Below, piece after piece: positions 36,401 through 43,608 of a DNA stretch of 64,000 bases (position 1 is its first letter; each line of letters begins with the position of its first letter). The stretch is from GCA-2862585 sp049890295. Lineage in GTDB: Bacteria > Bacteroidota > Bacteroidia > Flavobacteriales > UBA7312. The position numbers were made by a program, and so were the translations under genes. Under the pieces are notes generated by a model. It saw nothing but the letters and a program-made list of their open reading frames with translations. It searched no databases and was not told where the DNA came from. The DNA lies in contig JBMHBP010000002.1 in assembly GCA_049890295.1 (NCBI GenBank), forward strand, positions 62,001-126,000. Reading direction: 5' to 3'.

Positions 36401-37917
36401 CTGTGGTAGAAGTAAGTCTTTCAGACAGCACAATTTGTTTAGGTGATAATATCGAAGTTAACGCCACGTCTGGCTATATGAACTACAATTGGTCACCATC
36501 AGAAATTAATACTTCATCACTCATCACTCCATTACTTTCTCAGACAAATTTTTCTGTAGATGTTATGGATGAAAATGGTTGCGAATCTTCAGATGATGCG
36601 GTTTTAATTATCAATGAATCCTCGCCAATAAATTTGAGTGTAAATAACCAGAATACAACAACAATTTGTATTGGTGAAGAAATAGACTTGGAAGCAACAG
36701 ATGATTTTGAATCCTACACATGGTTTGTTCCTCTAAGTACAACAAATTCATTAAACTATACTCCAACAACTTTATCTGACAATCAATTTTCAGTTATCGG
36801 AACTAATGAATTTGGCTGTATTTCTATTGCTAGCTCAACAATAACTATCAATGATATTCCATCCCCTAGCCAAATAGTATCCTCTTTTGATGAAACTGGA
36901 GATAATACAGTGAGTATAAACTTGTGTCAAGGTAGTAATAACATATTATTTAATTCCAATCCAAGTAGAGATATAAATCAAGTTGAATGGGTATTTCTTG
37001 AAGGAAATGGAGCAATAATAAATAGTGGTGAAAATACATCTGAGTTGAATGCCTCTTTTCCTATAGTTGAAGATTATGTTTTAGAATTCAGAGAATATGG
37101 CTCTCCAAATTGTTACACTTCACAAGAGATAGATATAAATGTAAACCCCAACCCTAATATTCAATTTACTTATGTTGAGAACTGCTATCTTGATTCTATT
37201 TATTTCATTAACCAATCAATCGTAGATACAACAATACAATATATATTTTGGGAAATAGATGGTCAATACTTTGAAACATACGACTTAGTTTATTCTCTTA
37301 GTGACGAAAATAAAATGGTAGATTTAAGCATAGTAGATGTTTTAAATTGTTCTTCAAAACTATCAACAAATTTCATACCCTCAGAACGACCAGAAGTTGA
37401 ATTTTACCATACTCCTGAAAAAGTATCACTTTTAAATCCTGAAGTATCCTTTATAAATCTTACCAATACCGGAGATAGTATCCTTTGGAAATTTGGGAAT
37501 AATAATTTTTCAGGAGATTGGAATCCAACTCATGTTTATGATTCAGCTGGCTGGTATGAAGTAGTCTTAATAGTACAAAATGAAAAAGGTTGTCAAGATT
37601 CAATTGCTAAACAAATTTTAGTAGAAAATGATATCATTTATTACATTCCAAATACATTTACCCCAGATGAAGATGGTATCAATGATACCTTCGGGTTTTC
37701 AGGTTTTAATAAAGACAGATACCAAAGCTATTTATTAGAAATCTACAACAACTGGGGAGAGTGTATATTTGTATCAAATGATACAAATATTGAATGGGAT
37801 GGAAAATTAAAAAGTGGAAAAGACGCTATGATTGGTAATTACAATTGGTCTATAAAACTAACTGATGAGTTAGGAAAAGAAGTAAGAAGTTTAGGTTCAA
37901 TAATGTTAATGAGATAA
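33475..37917 (+). CDS. Giant multidomain surface protein D with P-domain, seven Ig-like repeats and T9SS type B domain
   Basis: Secreted protein of 1480 aa. The start is TTG, directly followed by a textbook signal peptide (KYILSLCFSILFLISNAQ); no ATG is available. Domains: proprotein convertase P-domain (about 38-156, TSDLDIRLISPNG, GTWNLSIRDD); GDGW module (169-260); GCTDPLACNFDEDAIDDNGS cysteine motif (264-286); beta domain (290-430); NAGSDATIDLC module (432-508) as in protein A; a module like protein B (513-595); seven tandem Ig-like repeats of about 76 aa (600-1131); then a C-like part with PKD (1308-1385) and type B sorting domain (1390-1480, YIPNTFTPDEDGINDTFGF). Probably a surface adhesin moved by T9SS. 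Its stop is 2 bases from that of lolA. Confidence 0.85.
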   Translation: MKYILSLCFSILFLISNAQTFTAGGGSIPDASGWTNFPLNVINVGTVECDIIVCLTITHTWTSDLDIRLISPNGTIVELSSDNGGSGNNYTSTCFDMQASTFITNGNAPFNGSYIPEGNLSNFNNQNANGTWNLSIRDDTFIDTGNLISWSIEFNNCDNDSEDCNEGLEEYTLTLFDSFGDGWIAGWGNGSHTVEINGQSFGSEFNNGYQYVYTFCASSCLDITFYDGGLWENECSFEIENSDGNVILSGNDNTNTASIGTACGCTDPLACNFDEDAIDDNGSCVYTPLEIDQCETLFCGSETGEQVANQYGETSINYLTIEITQDGILNELFYDVNWHSHGWGNMFTGVNNARITIHNQFGTLIDNPVLIGNTVATTSYQNFSSIIQPNINVFSGYTVRVYINSPSWGNGTWASYVNQAIISFTVETELANAGSDATIDLCYDDTSINLFDYLGSVVDTDGTWSPALEGGYLGIFDPQVSSSGSYTYSVQSDCNTDEAIVDINITNLQTSQINCNIDTVCQGSSSVTYSVTENPNSIYSWAVNNGTIIGQSTGNSITVDFSSLAAGNYSNEITLTENLNGCSISSFLDVPIFSNPVPNLTLSESEICLGESIEVSANASYSSYEWTPSITTSNSANYSPQSTTDNQISVSVTGDGGCSSTEVINFTIYDLPLVNLASDNTTLCLGDSMLLSSIDGYDSYTWTPSIISGFSDVYIPTSTTENLITLTVSGDGGCMTTESLAITVNELPIVNLISDQTSICIGESISLSTTGGYSDYSWSPSSISSNSDTYTPNTLLDNQFNVTVTSNSGCIASDSTEIIIYDLPIVNLTSDVTSLCLGDSIELNSNSAYNDYSWSMSSLNENTLNYSPLSSSETSISLTITAEGGCSTTESIGITVYDLPIVNLTVDNNEICIGESINLNTTSGYFNYDWVPDVINSNTDTYQPNTLLDNQFKVTITGDGGCTSTDSISIVINSLPVVEVSLSDSTICLGDNIEVNATSGYMNYNWSPSEINTSSLITPLLSQTNFSVDVMDENGCESSDDAVLIINESSPINLSVNNQNTTTICIGEEIDLEATDDFESYTWFVPLSTTNSLNYTPTTLSDNQFSVIGTNEFGCISIASSTITINDIPSPSQIVSSFDETGDNTVSINLCQGSNNILFNSNPSRDINQVEWVFLEGNGAIINSGENTSELNASFPIVEDYVLEFREYGSPNCYTSQEIDINVNPNPNIQFTYVENCYLDSIYFINQSIVDTTIQYIFWEIDGQYFETYDLVYSLSDENKMVDLSIVDVLNCSSKLSTNFIPSERPEVEFYHTPEKVSLLNPEVSFINLTNTGDSILWKFGNNNFSGDWNPTHVYDSAGWYEVVLIVQNEKGCQDSIAKQILVENDIIYYIPNTFTPDEDGINDTFGFSGFNKDRYQSYLLEIYNNWGECIFVSNDTNIEWDGKLKSGKDAMIGNYNWSIKLTDELGKEVRSLGSIMLMR
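35272..36870 (+). repeat. Seven tandem Ig-like coding repeats of about 228 bases in gene D
   Basis: Seven units of about 76 codons each. The protein pattern is C(L/I)G(E/D)S...Y..Y.W.PS...N...Y.P.T...N..(F/I).VT..(G)GC...(D/E)S..I.....LP(I/V)VN. The linker phrase LPIVNL recurs almost unchanged in the central units. DNA identity is high only in short patches, so the array is not a recent exact expansion. Confidence 0.85.
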
Positions 37918-37919
37918 CA

Positions 37920-38537
37920 TTATCTCAAATCTATAACATCAACATCAGCATATTTTGAAGTGTCAAATACAAAAAAAGAATCACTAAATTTTTGATTAGT
38001 GATGAATTTATTGATCATATAACTAAAAAGACTTCCTTGTTTGTCAACCATTACGAAAGAGCTAATTTGCATTTTAGATTTATCAATAAATAATTCAACT
38101 CTTTTAAATGCACCACTCTCAATTGGGTAAAGATGTATTTCGTAGTTTTGACTGTCTTCTCCAATATAGCTGTATTTATAACCTTCCTCATAAAGAGTGA
38201 AAATTTTTGATGGACTTAATTCGCCTTCATCAGTCCCATCATCAGAGACATTGACCTCTTCTTCATCCTTAAGATAAATCCAGTTAGTTTCTCCATCAGA
38301 AAGAATAAGTTGATTTTCTAAGTCTAACTTAAAAGCATCACCTTGTAAATATAAAACACCATTTTGAGTTTCATTAATTTCTGCAATAGAATTATTAAAA
38401 TGATTGGTGAAATGAGCTTCAATAGAAGAATAAGAACTTGTTTTATCGCTTAGTTTATCAAGAATGTTTTTAGCTTTTTGTTCTTGACTAAATGTAAGTA
38501 AGGGAAATACAAAGAGGAGTAATACTAATTGTTTCAT
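37920..38537 (-). CDS. Outer-membrane lipoprotein carrier LolA-like protein
   Basis: Periplasmic protein of 205 aa with a signal peptide (MKQLVLLLFVFPLLTFSQ) and the LolA half-barrel pattern: an N-terminal helix (AKNILDKLSDKTSSYSSIEAHFT), GVLYLQGDAFKLD, and GETNWIYLKDEEEVNV. LolA shuttles lipoproteins from the inner to the outer membrane. It overlaps ftsK by 4 bases, an arrangement also seen in other Bacteroidota and in proteobacteria (ftsK-lolA). The stop is 2 bases from the stop of gene D. Confidence 0.88.
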   Translation of the reverse strand: MKQLVLLLFVFPLLTFSQEQKAKNILDKLSDKTSSYSSIEAHFTNHFNNSIAEINETQNGVLYLQGDAFKLDLENQLILSDGETNWIYLKDEEEVNVSDDGTDEGELSPSKIFTLYEEGYKYSYIGEDSQNYEIHLYPIESGAFKRVELFIDKSKMQISSFVMVDKQGSLFSYMINKFITNQKFSDSFFVFDTSKYADVDVIDLR

Positions 38538-40858
38538 AAATCTGGATTATTTAAGTTGTTTAATAATTCTTCTAACGCCATTTCATCACGAATTAGTACT
38601 TGTCGTGCTTTACTTCCTTCAAATGGTCCAACTATTCGAGCTGCTTCAAGTTGATCTATAATCCGTCCAGCTCTATTGTATCCTAACTTCAATTTTCGTT
38701 GAATAAGAGAAGTGGACCCAGACTGATGTTGCACCACTACTTTTGCAGCTTCTTCAAAAAGTGAGTCCCTATCATCTAGGTCAGAACTTGAAGTTCCACC
38801 TTCAGCGTCTCCAACATACTCAGGTAATAAGAAAGCTTCGGGATAAGCTCTTTGATTTCCGATATAATCGGTTATTTTTTCTACCTCTGGAGTATCAATA
38901 AAGGCACATTGAAGTCGAATCAATTCACTGCCCAAAGAAATAAGCATATCACCGCGACCTATAAGTTGGTCAGCACCACCAGCATCAAGAATGGTTCTTG
39001 AATCTATTTTAGAGGTTACTCTAAAAGCCACTCGTGCCGGGAAGTTTGCTTTGATAATACCTGTAATTACATTTACCGATGGTCGCTGGGTAGCTACTAT
39101 CAAATGAATACCGATCGCTCTTGCCAATTGTGCTAATCGGGCAATCGGTGTTTCCACCTCTTTACCGGCCGTCATAATCAAATCAGCAAACTCATCTATT
39201 ACTAGCACTATGTAGGGCAAATATTTGTGCCCATCGTTGGGGTTTAACTTTCTTGCAATAAACTTTTTGTTGTATTCTACAATATTTCTGCAATGAGCAT
39301 TTTGAAGTAAATCATAACGTTGATCCATTTCAATACATAGTGAGTTTAGGGTATTAATGACCTTTTTAGTATCAGTTATAATTGCTTCTTCAGAGTCAGG
39401 AAGTTTGGCTAAAAAGTGTCTTTCTATTTTGTTAAATAGCGTTAATTCTACTTTTTTTGGATCGACCAGTACAAATTTGACTTGGGCAGGGTGTTTTTTG
39501 TAAAGTAATGAGGCTAATATGGCATTTAATCCTACCGACTTTCCCTGACCAGTTGCCCCAGCCATTAGAAGGTGAGGCATTTTAGCTAAATCTGCCACAA
39601 AGGTTTCGTTAGATATTGTTTTACCGAAAGCAACTGGCAGTTCCATTGCACAATTTTGAAATTTATCTGATGAGATAACGGTTTTCATAGATACTGTTGC
39701 CGGGTTTTGATTAGGCACTTCAATTCCTATGGTTCCTTTTCCTGGAATCGGAGCTATTATTCGAATTCCAAGTGCTGATAAGCTAAGGGCGATATCATCC
39801 TCTAAGTTTTTAATTTTTGATATTCTAATACCTGCTTCAGGTACAATTTCATAAAGAGTAATGGTAGGTCCTATGGTGGCACTAATAGATTCAATACCAA
39901 TTTTGTAATTAGCAAGAGTTTCAACAATTCTATTTTTATTAGCCTCCAGCTCACTCTTGTCTATTTCTATTTTACCTGAGCCATACTCATTGAGTAAGTT
40001 TACTTTTGGTATTTTATAATTTGATAAATCTAGAGTAGGATCATAATCTCCTAAGTCTTCCAGTTTCGTTTTAATATCTTTGGAGCTTAGTGTGTTCTCT
40101 TCATTGACATGAACTTCAATGCCAATCTCCTCTTCACTATTATTGTCCTCTTCTTCAACTAAATTTGTAGTTTGATTGGATGGTGTCACTTCTTCAGTTA
40201 CGTCTAGTTTTGATAATTCTTCATCAATAATTTGTGGTTCTGCTTCAACAGATAACTCATGGTTTTGTTTATCCTCAGTTGACTCTTCCTCTTCAACTGG
40301 CTCATTTTTATCAAATTTATTTGAGCTAAATCTTGGGTTAAATTTGATGATAATAAATATTATTAGGGACAGAAAAAGGAAAAAGCCAGTACCCACCTTA
40401 CCAATATTGAGGTCTAAAAAAGTGTTCATTTCACCACCAAATACACCACCCAAAACTGATGGTGGTGTAAAAAAACCAAAAAATAAAGAAATCCAAGTAA
40501 TGAGAACAAGACCAATATTGAAACTTTTAAATACACCAAAGAGCTTTTTTTCAAACACTAAGAACATTCCCCAGTTGAATACGATTATAGGAAGTATAAA
40601 AGATGAAATCCCAAACCACTTATATAGAAACAAGTTTGAAATACGGTGTCCAAAAACACCACCAAAGTTACTAATCTCATCCGAAAATTGACCTAATTTG
40701 TCTTGGTCTATGTGGCCATTTATCAAAAAAGAAATAAAGACAATTGTTAGGTATAGTGAAGAAAATAAAAACAAAAAACCGAAAACTTTTTTAATTCTAT
40801 CGTCTTCAATTTTAAAAAGTGAAGAAATTCGTTTAAGTATATTTTTTATTTTTTTCAT
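38534..40858 (-). CDS. ftsK: DNA translocase FtsK/SpoIIIE
   Basis: Septal DNA pump of 774 aa that clears chromosome ends during division. The N-terminus has four to five membrane helices (residues about 20-175). An acidic linker rich in Glu follows (about 185-265). The motor domain has Walker A GATGQGKSVG (near 434), Walker B VLVIDEFADL, and RPSVNVITG. The C-terminal gamma winged helix (SLIQRKLKLGYNRAGRIIDQ, about 708-770) reads KOPS-type sites. The linker is short compared with E. coli FtsK, as usual in Bacteroidota. It lies between a crotonase gene (9 bases upstream) and lolA (4-base overlap). Confidence 0.96.
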   Translation of the reverse strand: MKKIKNILKRISSLFKIEDDRIKKVFGFLFLFSSLYLTIVFISFLINGHIDQDKLGQFSDEISNFGGVFGHRISNLFLYKWFGISSFILPIIVFNWGMFLVFEKKLFGVFKSFNIGLVLITWISLFFGFFTPPSVLGGVFGGEMNTFLDLNIGKVGTGFFLFLSLIIFIIIKFNPRFSSNKFDKNEPVEEEESTEDKQNHELSVEAEPQIIDEELSKLDVTEEVTPSNQTTNLVEEEDNNSEEEIGIEVHVNEENTLSSKDIKTKLEDLGDYDPTLDLSNYKIPKVNLLNEYGSGKIEIDKSELEANKNRIVETLANYKIGIESISATIGPTITLYEIVPEAGIRISKIKNLEDDIALSLSALGIRIIAPIPGKGTIGIEVPNQNPATVSMKTVISSDKFQNCAMELPVAFGKTISNETFVADLAKMPHLLMAGATGQGKSVGLNAILASLLYKKHPAQVKFVLVDPKKVELTLFNKIERHFLAKLPDSEEAIITDTKKVINTLNSLCIEMDQRYDLLQNAHCRNIVEYNKKFIARKLNPNDGHKYLPYIVLVIDEFADLIMTAGKEVETPIARLAQLARAIGIHLIVATQRPSVNVITGIIKANFPARVAFRVTSKIDSRTILDAGGADQLIGRGDMLISLGSELIRLQCAFIDTPEVEKITDYIGNQRAYPEAFLLPEYVGDAEGGTSSSDLDDRDSLFEEAAKVVVQHQSGSTSLIQRKLKLGYNRAGRIIDQLEAARIVGPFEGSKARQVLIRDEMALEELLNNLNNPDL

Positions 40859-40867
40859 AGATGGTTT

Positions 40868-41644
40868 TTACCAATGTAATTTCTCTTTATTTAGGAAAGC
40901 ACTAATCCCTTTTTTACAATCTTCACTATTTCGAGCCAAAGCGTTTTCTTGTACTGCTAAGTCTAGTGCTTGATTAAGTGTCATGTTTTGTATGTTATTT
41001 ATCAATCTTTTTGTGGCACTTAATGAATTATCAGAGGTGTTTTGACATAAATCTTGTGCTAACATCATTACGCTATTTTGTAGCTTATCCTTAGTAATCG
41101 CGGTATTAATTAATCCGTATTCAACGGCTTGTTTGGCATTAATGTTTTTTCCTGAGAGTAATAATTCTTTAGTTTTTCCTTCACCAATTTTTCTGATAAG
41201 AAAAACACTGACTATGGCAGGAATAAATCCTATTTTTACTTCGCTATAACCAAAGCTTGCCTCATCTGAAGCTATAGAAAAATCACATATACTGGCTAAA
41301 CCACAGCCACCAGCAATGGCATGACCTTGAATCATAGCTATAACAACCTTTTTTAATCCATAAATTTTCTTGAATAACGTCATCAAGTTTCGTGAGTCTT
41401 CAATATTTTCTTCTAGAGAAAACGATTGAAGTTGTTGGATGTACTCCAAATCTGCACCTGCACTGAAAACATCTCCAGTCGATTGTAGTATGATAACTTT
41501 ACATGAATCGTCATTTTCAGCATACTCAAATGCCCAGTTCAATTCCCGAACAACTTGGGCATTAATGGCGTTTCTTTTGTTGGCTCTGTCGATGGTTATG
41601 TATCCAATTCTTTCAGCAGATTTGTATGTAACAAATTGATTCAT
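40868..41644 (-). CDS. Enoyl-CoA hydratase/isomerase family protein
   Basis: Crotonase-fold protein of 258 aa. The oxyanion-hole segments are FSAGADLEYI and IQGHAIAGGCGLA. Of the two catalytic glutamates of classical hydratases, the second is kept (FGYSEVKIGF) but the first is replaced by Gly (GGCG in place of GGCE). That pattern is closer to isomerases and to the LiuC/methylglutaconyl-CoA-hydratase-like proteins of Flavobacteriia than to fatty-acid hydratases, so the substrate is open. It heads the operon crotonase-ftsK-lolA, with no evident functional link to division. Confidence 0.85.
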   Translation of the reverse strand: MNQFVTYKSAERIGYITIDRANKRNAINAQVVRELNWAFEYAENDDSCKVIILQSTGDVFSAGADLEYIQQLQSFSLEENIEDSRNLMTLFKKIYGLKKVVIAMIQGHAIAGGCGLASICDFSIASDEASFGYSEVKIGFIPAIVSVFLIRKIGEGKTKELLLSGKNINAKQAVEYGLINTAITKDKLQNSVMMLAQDLCQNTSDNSLSATKRLINNIQNMTLNQALDLAVQENALARNSEDCKKGISAFLNKEKLHW

Positions 41645-41663
41645 ATCATAGTCAATAACTTTT

Positions 41664-41671
41664 CAAATATA
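41664..41671 (-). promoter_or_regulatory. -7 box of the crotonase-ftsK-lolA operon
   Basis: Minus-strand TATATTTG, 19 bases before the ATG at 41644. It stands in the divergent spacer with the pentein operon. Confidence 0.55.
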
Positions 41672-41732
41672 TTCAAATTAATGGGTGTAAATAATATCGG
41701 CTCAAAGATTTTATTAAACTCTAAAGTATAAT

Positions 41733-41740
41733 TAAATTTG
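41733..41740 (+). promoter_or_regulatory. -7 box of the arginine/citrulline operon
   Basis: TAAATTTG, 18 bases before the ATG at 41759. No TTG at exactly 19 bases is visible. Confidence 0.55.
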
Positions 41741-41758
41741 GCATTATTTTTTTATTAA

Positions 41759-42673
41759 ATGATATCATTAAATGTACATAATGAAACCAGTTCACTGGAA
41801 GCAGTAGTTCTTGGTTTGCCTAATGACTTTGGAGGAACGCCAAAGTTAGCTAACTGTTATGATCCAAAATCTAGAGAGCATGTGCAGAACGGTACCTTCC
41901 CAACTCAAGAAGATATCACCAATGAAATGAACGCTTTGCTAGCGGTCTTTCAACGCTATGGAGTAGTCGTTTACAGACCTGAAAATATGCTTGGCTTAAA
42001 TCAGGTTTTCAGTAGAGATATCGGTTTTGTGATAGCTAATTCATTTGTAATACCAAACATCATTGCTGACAGAGAAAAAGAAATACAAGCAATTAGTCAC
42101 ATTCATGATCAAATTTCTTCAGAAAATATTCTAAGTACTCCCACAGATTGCCGAATCGAAGGGGGGGATGTTATGCCAAATAATGAGTATATTTTTGTAG
42201 GTTATTCTGATGAAAGCGATTTTAATACCTATCAAGTTGCTAGAACTAACACCTACGCTTTGGAATTTTTAGGTCGCCACTTTCCAGAAAAAAAGGTCAA
42301 GGGTTTTGAACTTAAAAAATCCGATACAAATGCTAAAGAAAACGCTTTACATTTAGATTGCTGTTTTCAGCCCATTGGTAAAGATTTGGCAATACTTTAT
42401 GAAGGTGGTTTTAAAAATCAATCAGATGTTGATTTCATAGTCGATTTTTACAAAAAAGAAAATATCATTTTTATTTCCCAAGACGAGATGTATCACATGT
42501 GTTCAAATGTATTTTCTCTTTCGCCGAAAGTGATAGTTTCAGAGCAAGGGTTTACAAGACTAAACAATGAATTGCGGAATAGAGGATTCACCGTTGAAGA
42601 AGTATCATATGCTGAAATTGCTAAAATGGAAGGATTACTAAGATGTTCCACCTTACCACTAAGAAGAAAATGA
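41759..42673 (+). CDS. Arginine deiminase / dimethylargininase-related pentein enzyme
   Basis: Guanidine-modifying enzyme of 304 aa. Visible landmarks of the pentein fold are FSRDIGFVI, EGGDVM (near residue 137), the catalytic His in ALHLDCCFQP (near 200) and a C-terminal nucleophile in LRCSTLPL (near 298). It could hydrolyse arginine to citrulline or act on methylated arginine; the sequence alone does not decide. It begins an operon in which the next gene is another pentein enzyme (ATGA overlap) and the third is argS (ATGA overlap), so arginine or citrulline is the probable theme. A run of seven G at 42161-42167 encodes the EGGD loop. Confidence 0.85.
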   Translation: MISLNVHNETSSLEAVVLGLPNDFGGTPKLANCYDPKSREHVQNGTFPTQEDITNEMNALLAVFQRYGVVVYRPENMLGLNQVFSRDIGFVIANSFVIPNIIADREKEIQAISHIHDQISSENILSTPTDCRIEGGDVMPNNEYIFVGYSDESDFNTYQVARTNTYALEFLGRHFPEKKVKGFELKKSDTNAKENALHLDCCFQPIGKDLAILYEGGFKNQSDVDFIVDFYKKENIIFISQDEMYHMCSNVFSLSPKVIVSEQGFTRLNNELRNRGFTVEEVSYAEIAKMEGLLRCSTLPLRRK

Positions 42674-43608
42674 GTCAGATAACTAATTACCTATTAATGA
42701 TAGAGCCGGTTGGCTTTCGATACAACGAACAAACGGCTACAAACAATTACTATCAACAAGTTTTGGAAGGATTAACACCAAAACAAACACAAGAAAGAGC
42801 CCTCAGGGAGTTTTCAGACTTTGTCGATGCATTACGCTCAAAAGGGGTCAATGTGATAACTATTAAAGACACTAGATCGCCAGACACTCCCGATTCCATT
42901 TTTCCCAACAATTGGGTATCGTTTCATAGAGACGGTAAAATTGGTTTATATCCCATGTGTGCACCAAACAGGAGACAGGAAAGAAGAGAAGATATTTTCG
43001 ATACACTAGTAGATGACCATCATTTTCAAATATCAGAAATTATTGATTTTACTGAGTTTGAGCAACACGATAAATTCTTGGAAGGTACTGGTAGTATGAT
43101 TTTGGATAGAGTAAACAAACTATGTTACGCTGCTATTTCTATTCGAACAGATGAACAGGCCGTCATGCAATTTTGCGATGCTTTTGATTATCAGCCAGTT
43201 TGTCTTACTGCCAATCAAACTGTAAACAATCAACGACTACCCATCTATCATACTAATGTGATGATGTGTGTAGCTACTGATTTTGCAGTCATATGTCTAG
43301 ACACTATTGATGAGAAAGAAGAACGTACTCATGTTATTGAAATGCTCCAACAATCAGGAAAACAGATCATTGAAATTACAGAAGAACAAAAACACCACTT
43401 TGCTGGAAACATGTTGCAAGTAATGGGGAAAGAACCTATCTTGGTGATGTCAACTTCAGCTTACAATAGTTTAACAGATCAACAGATAAAACAAATAGAA
43501 ACTCATTGTCCAATTTTGCATAGTTCACTAGATACAATTGAAGCTTGTGGAGGGGGGAGTGCACGATGTATGATGGCCGAAATATTTTTACCAAATACCA
43601 AACAATGA
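42670..43608 (+). CDS. ctlX: Citrulline utilization hydrolase CtlX-type amidinotransferase family protein
   Basis: Pentein-fold protein of 312 aa closely resembling CtlX, the enzyme linked to citrulline breakdown in Bacteroidota. I use ATG 42670 (MSQITNYLLMIEPVGF), which overlaps the previous stop by ATGA; an ATG 27 bases earlier would add a tail inside the upstream gene. Landmarks are PDSIFPNNWVSFH, the conserved EGTGSMILDR, the His segment KHHFAGNML, and the nucleophile in GGGSARCMMAEI. Its stop overlaps the argS start. Confidence 0.88.
   Translation: MSQITNYLLMIEPVGFRYNEQTATNNYYQQVLEGLTPKQTQERALREFSDFVDALRSKGVNVITIKDTRSPDTPDSIFPNNWVSFHRDGKIGLYPMCAPNRRQERREDIFDTLVDDHHFQISEIIDFTEFEQHDKFLEGTGSMILDRVNKLCYAAISIRTDEQAVMQFCDAFDYQPVCLTANQTVNNQRLPIYHTNVMMCVATDFAVICLDTIDEKEERTHVIEMLQQSGKQIIEITEEQKHHFAGNMLQVMGKEPILVMSTSAYNSLTDQQIKQIETHCPILHSSLDTIEACGGGSARCMMAEIFLPNTKQ

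Noticed and set aside
35272..36870. Regular repeat array of about 228 bases considered as a non-coding or CRISPR-like array
   Set aside because: The units are in frame, encode Ig-like modules and diverge at DNA level; there are no constant short repeats with unique spacers.
37910..37927. Near-perfect palindrome tgagataa-ca-ttatctca at the convergent stops of gene D and lolA
   Set aside because: The loop would be too small and there is no T run on either side, so I do not call a terminator; it may arise from the two facing stop regions.
40176..40691. 171-codon open frame opposite ftsK
   Set aside because: It mirrors the acidic linker and membrane helices of FtsK; the serine-rich translation is the antisense reading of Glu codons.
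43545..43604. Upstream extension of argS
   Set aside because: The extra residues fall inside the conserved end of ctlX and are not part of ArgS; ATG 43605 gives the normal N-terminus with an ATGA overlap.
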